Positions 63,729 through 64,000 of a stretch of 64,000 nt of DNA are shown here, piece by piece. Below the pieces are notes generated by a model that had not been told where the DNA came from, did no database searches, and saw only the letters and a program-made list of their open reading frames with translations. Each line of letters opens with the position of its first letter. Position 1 is the stretch's first letter. Origin of the DNA: Colius striatus (lineage: Eukaryota > Chordata > Aves > Coliiformes > Coliidae); contig NC_084773.1 of the NCBI RefSeq assembly GCF_028858725.1, forward strand, positions 4,454,350-4,518,349. Reading direction: 5' to 3'. Both the position numbers and the translations under genes were made by a program.

Positions 63729-64000
63729 ATGGCGGCCGCGGGCTGGCAGGCGCCGTGGCGGGCGCTGGGCGCGCTGGGCCGGGAGCTGGCGGCAGAGTGG
63801 GCGGCGCAGGACGTGCGGGCCGCGCTGTGCCAGCTGCTGCTGCTGTGGCTGGGCCTCAGCCTGCTCGGCGTCCGCCTGGCCTGGCGAGCCTACGGCGGGG
63901 CCGTGGCCGCGCTCTGCTACCGGACGGGGCCCGCCGGCCGCCGCTCCCCCGGCACCGGCCCCGGGCCCGCCCGGCCCCGCGCGCACTCCCTGTCCCCCGC
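63729..64000 (+). CDS. TCTA: TCTA, first coding exon (cut by the window edge)
   Basis: T-cell leukaemia translocation-altered protein, a small conserved membrane protein reported to restrain osteoclast formation. The visible 90 residues start MAAAGWQAP. They align with human TCTA through LGALG.E, EW.AQD.R, the hydrophobic run LLLLWLGLSLLGV and LAW.AYG. One transmembrane segment spans about residues 37-52. The start is the first ATG, in good context. After about residue 70 the sequence is Gly/Pro/Arg-rich and differs from human; the frame is still open at the window edge, so exon end and C-terminus are not seen. Confidence 0.93.
   Translation, partial: MAAAGWQAPWRALGALGRELAAEWAAQDVRAALCQLLLLWLGLSLLGVRLAWRAYGGAVAALCYRTGPAGRRSPGTGPGPARPRAHSLSP

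Overview
The window is a gene-dense stretch of a bird genome that matches part of human 3p21.31. The call rests on seven vertebrate genes read from spliced exons, GC-rich CpG-island promoters, very short introns in most genes, and LINE copies of the CR1 family. All seven coding models keep reading frame across every junction. The exact species cannot be told from the sequence.

Layout, left to right. (1) About 1-720: a CpG island with a minus-strand promoter and a probable untranslated first exon, lying inside RNF123; by comparison with human it is best read as the 5' end of AMIGO3. (2) 1731-2712: the last four exons of RNF123 (+), ending in the RING finger. (3) 3189-5416: complete GMPPB (-), seven exons, 360 aa, convergent with RNF123. 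Intron 2 carries a 58-bp tandem repeat and the promoter side carries a GC-rich minisatellite. (4) About 6235-44190: IP6K1 (-), coding exons at 8025-14929 (434 aa), a leader exon at 14930-15052, and a 29-kb first intron reaching a CpG-island promoter near 44.1 kb. Four CR1 fragments lie in its introns, all on the IP6K1 sense strand. (5) 44553-46190: a tandem-repeat block, mainly a 1,050-bp pentamer array with no T on the plus strand for over 1 kb, followed by a 26-bp repeat. (6) 46730-52519: complete CDHR4 (-), 20 exons, 770 aa. (7) 53475-55654: complete INKA1 (+), 306 aa. (8) 55822-63657: complete UBA7 (-), 24 exons, 1004 aa, convergent with INKA1. (9) 63729-64000: the first exon of TCTA (+), cut by the window edge and head-to-head with UBA7.

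The genes do not form one pathway. RNF123 (KPC1 ubiquitin ligase) and UBA7 (E1 for ISG15) belong to ubiquitin-like conjugation. GMPPB makes GDP-mannose for glycosylation. IP6K1 makes inositol pyrophosphates. CDHR4 is an atypical cadherin, INKA1 an inhibitor of the kinase PAK4, and TCTA a small membrane protein. The RNF123-(AMIGO3)-GMPPB-IP6K1-CDHR4-INKA1-UBA7 order matches human as I remember it. TCTA next to UBA7 does not, since in human it lies several hundred kilobases away.

The observations most worth a second look are the T-free pentamer array, the G4-forming repeat in GMPPB, a WW-like conserved tail on CDHR4, the 71-bp UBA7/TCTA gap and its changed synteny, and an overlapping upstream reading frame on IP6K1. 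I found no convincing new multi-gene system, CRISPR array, RNA gene or virus-derived element.
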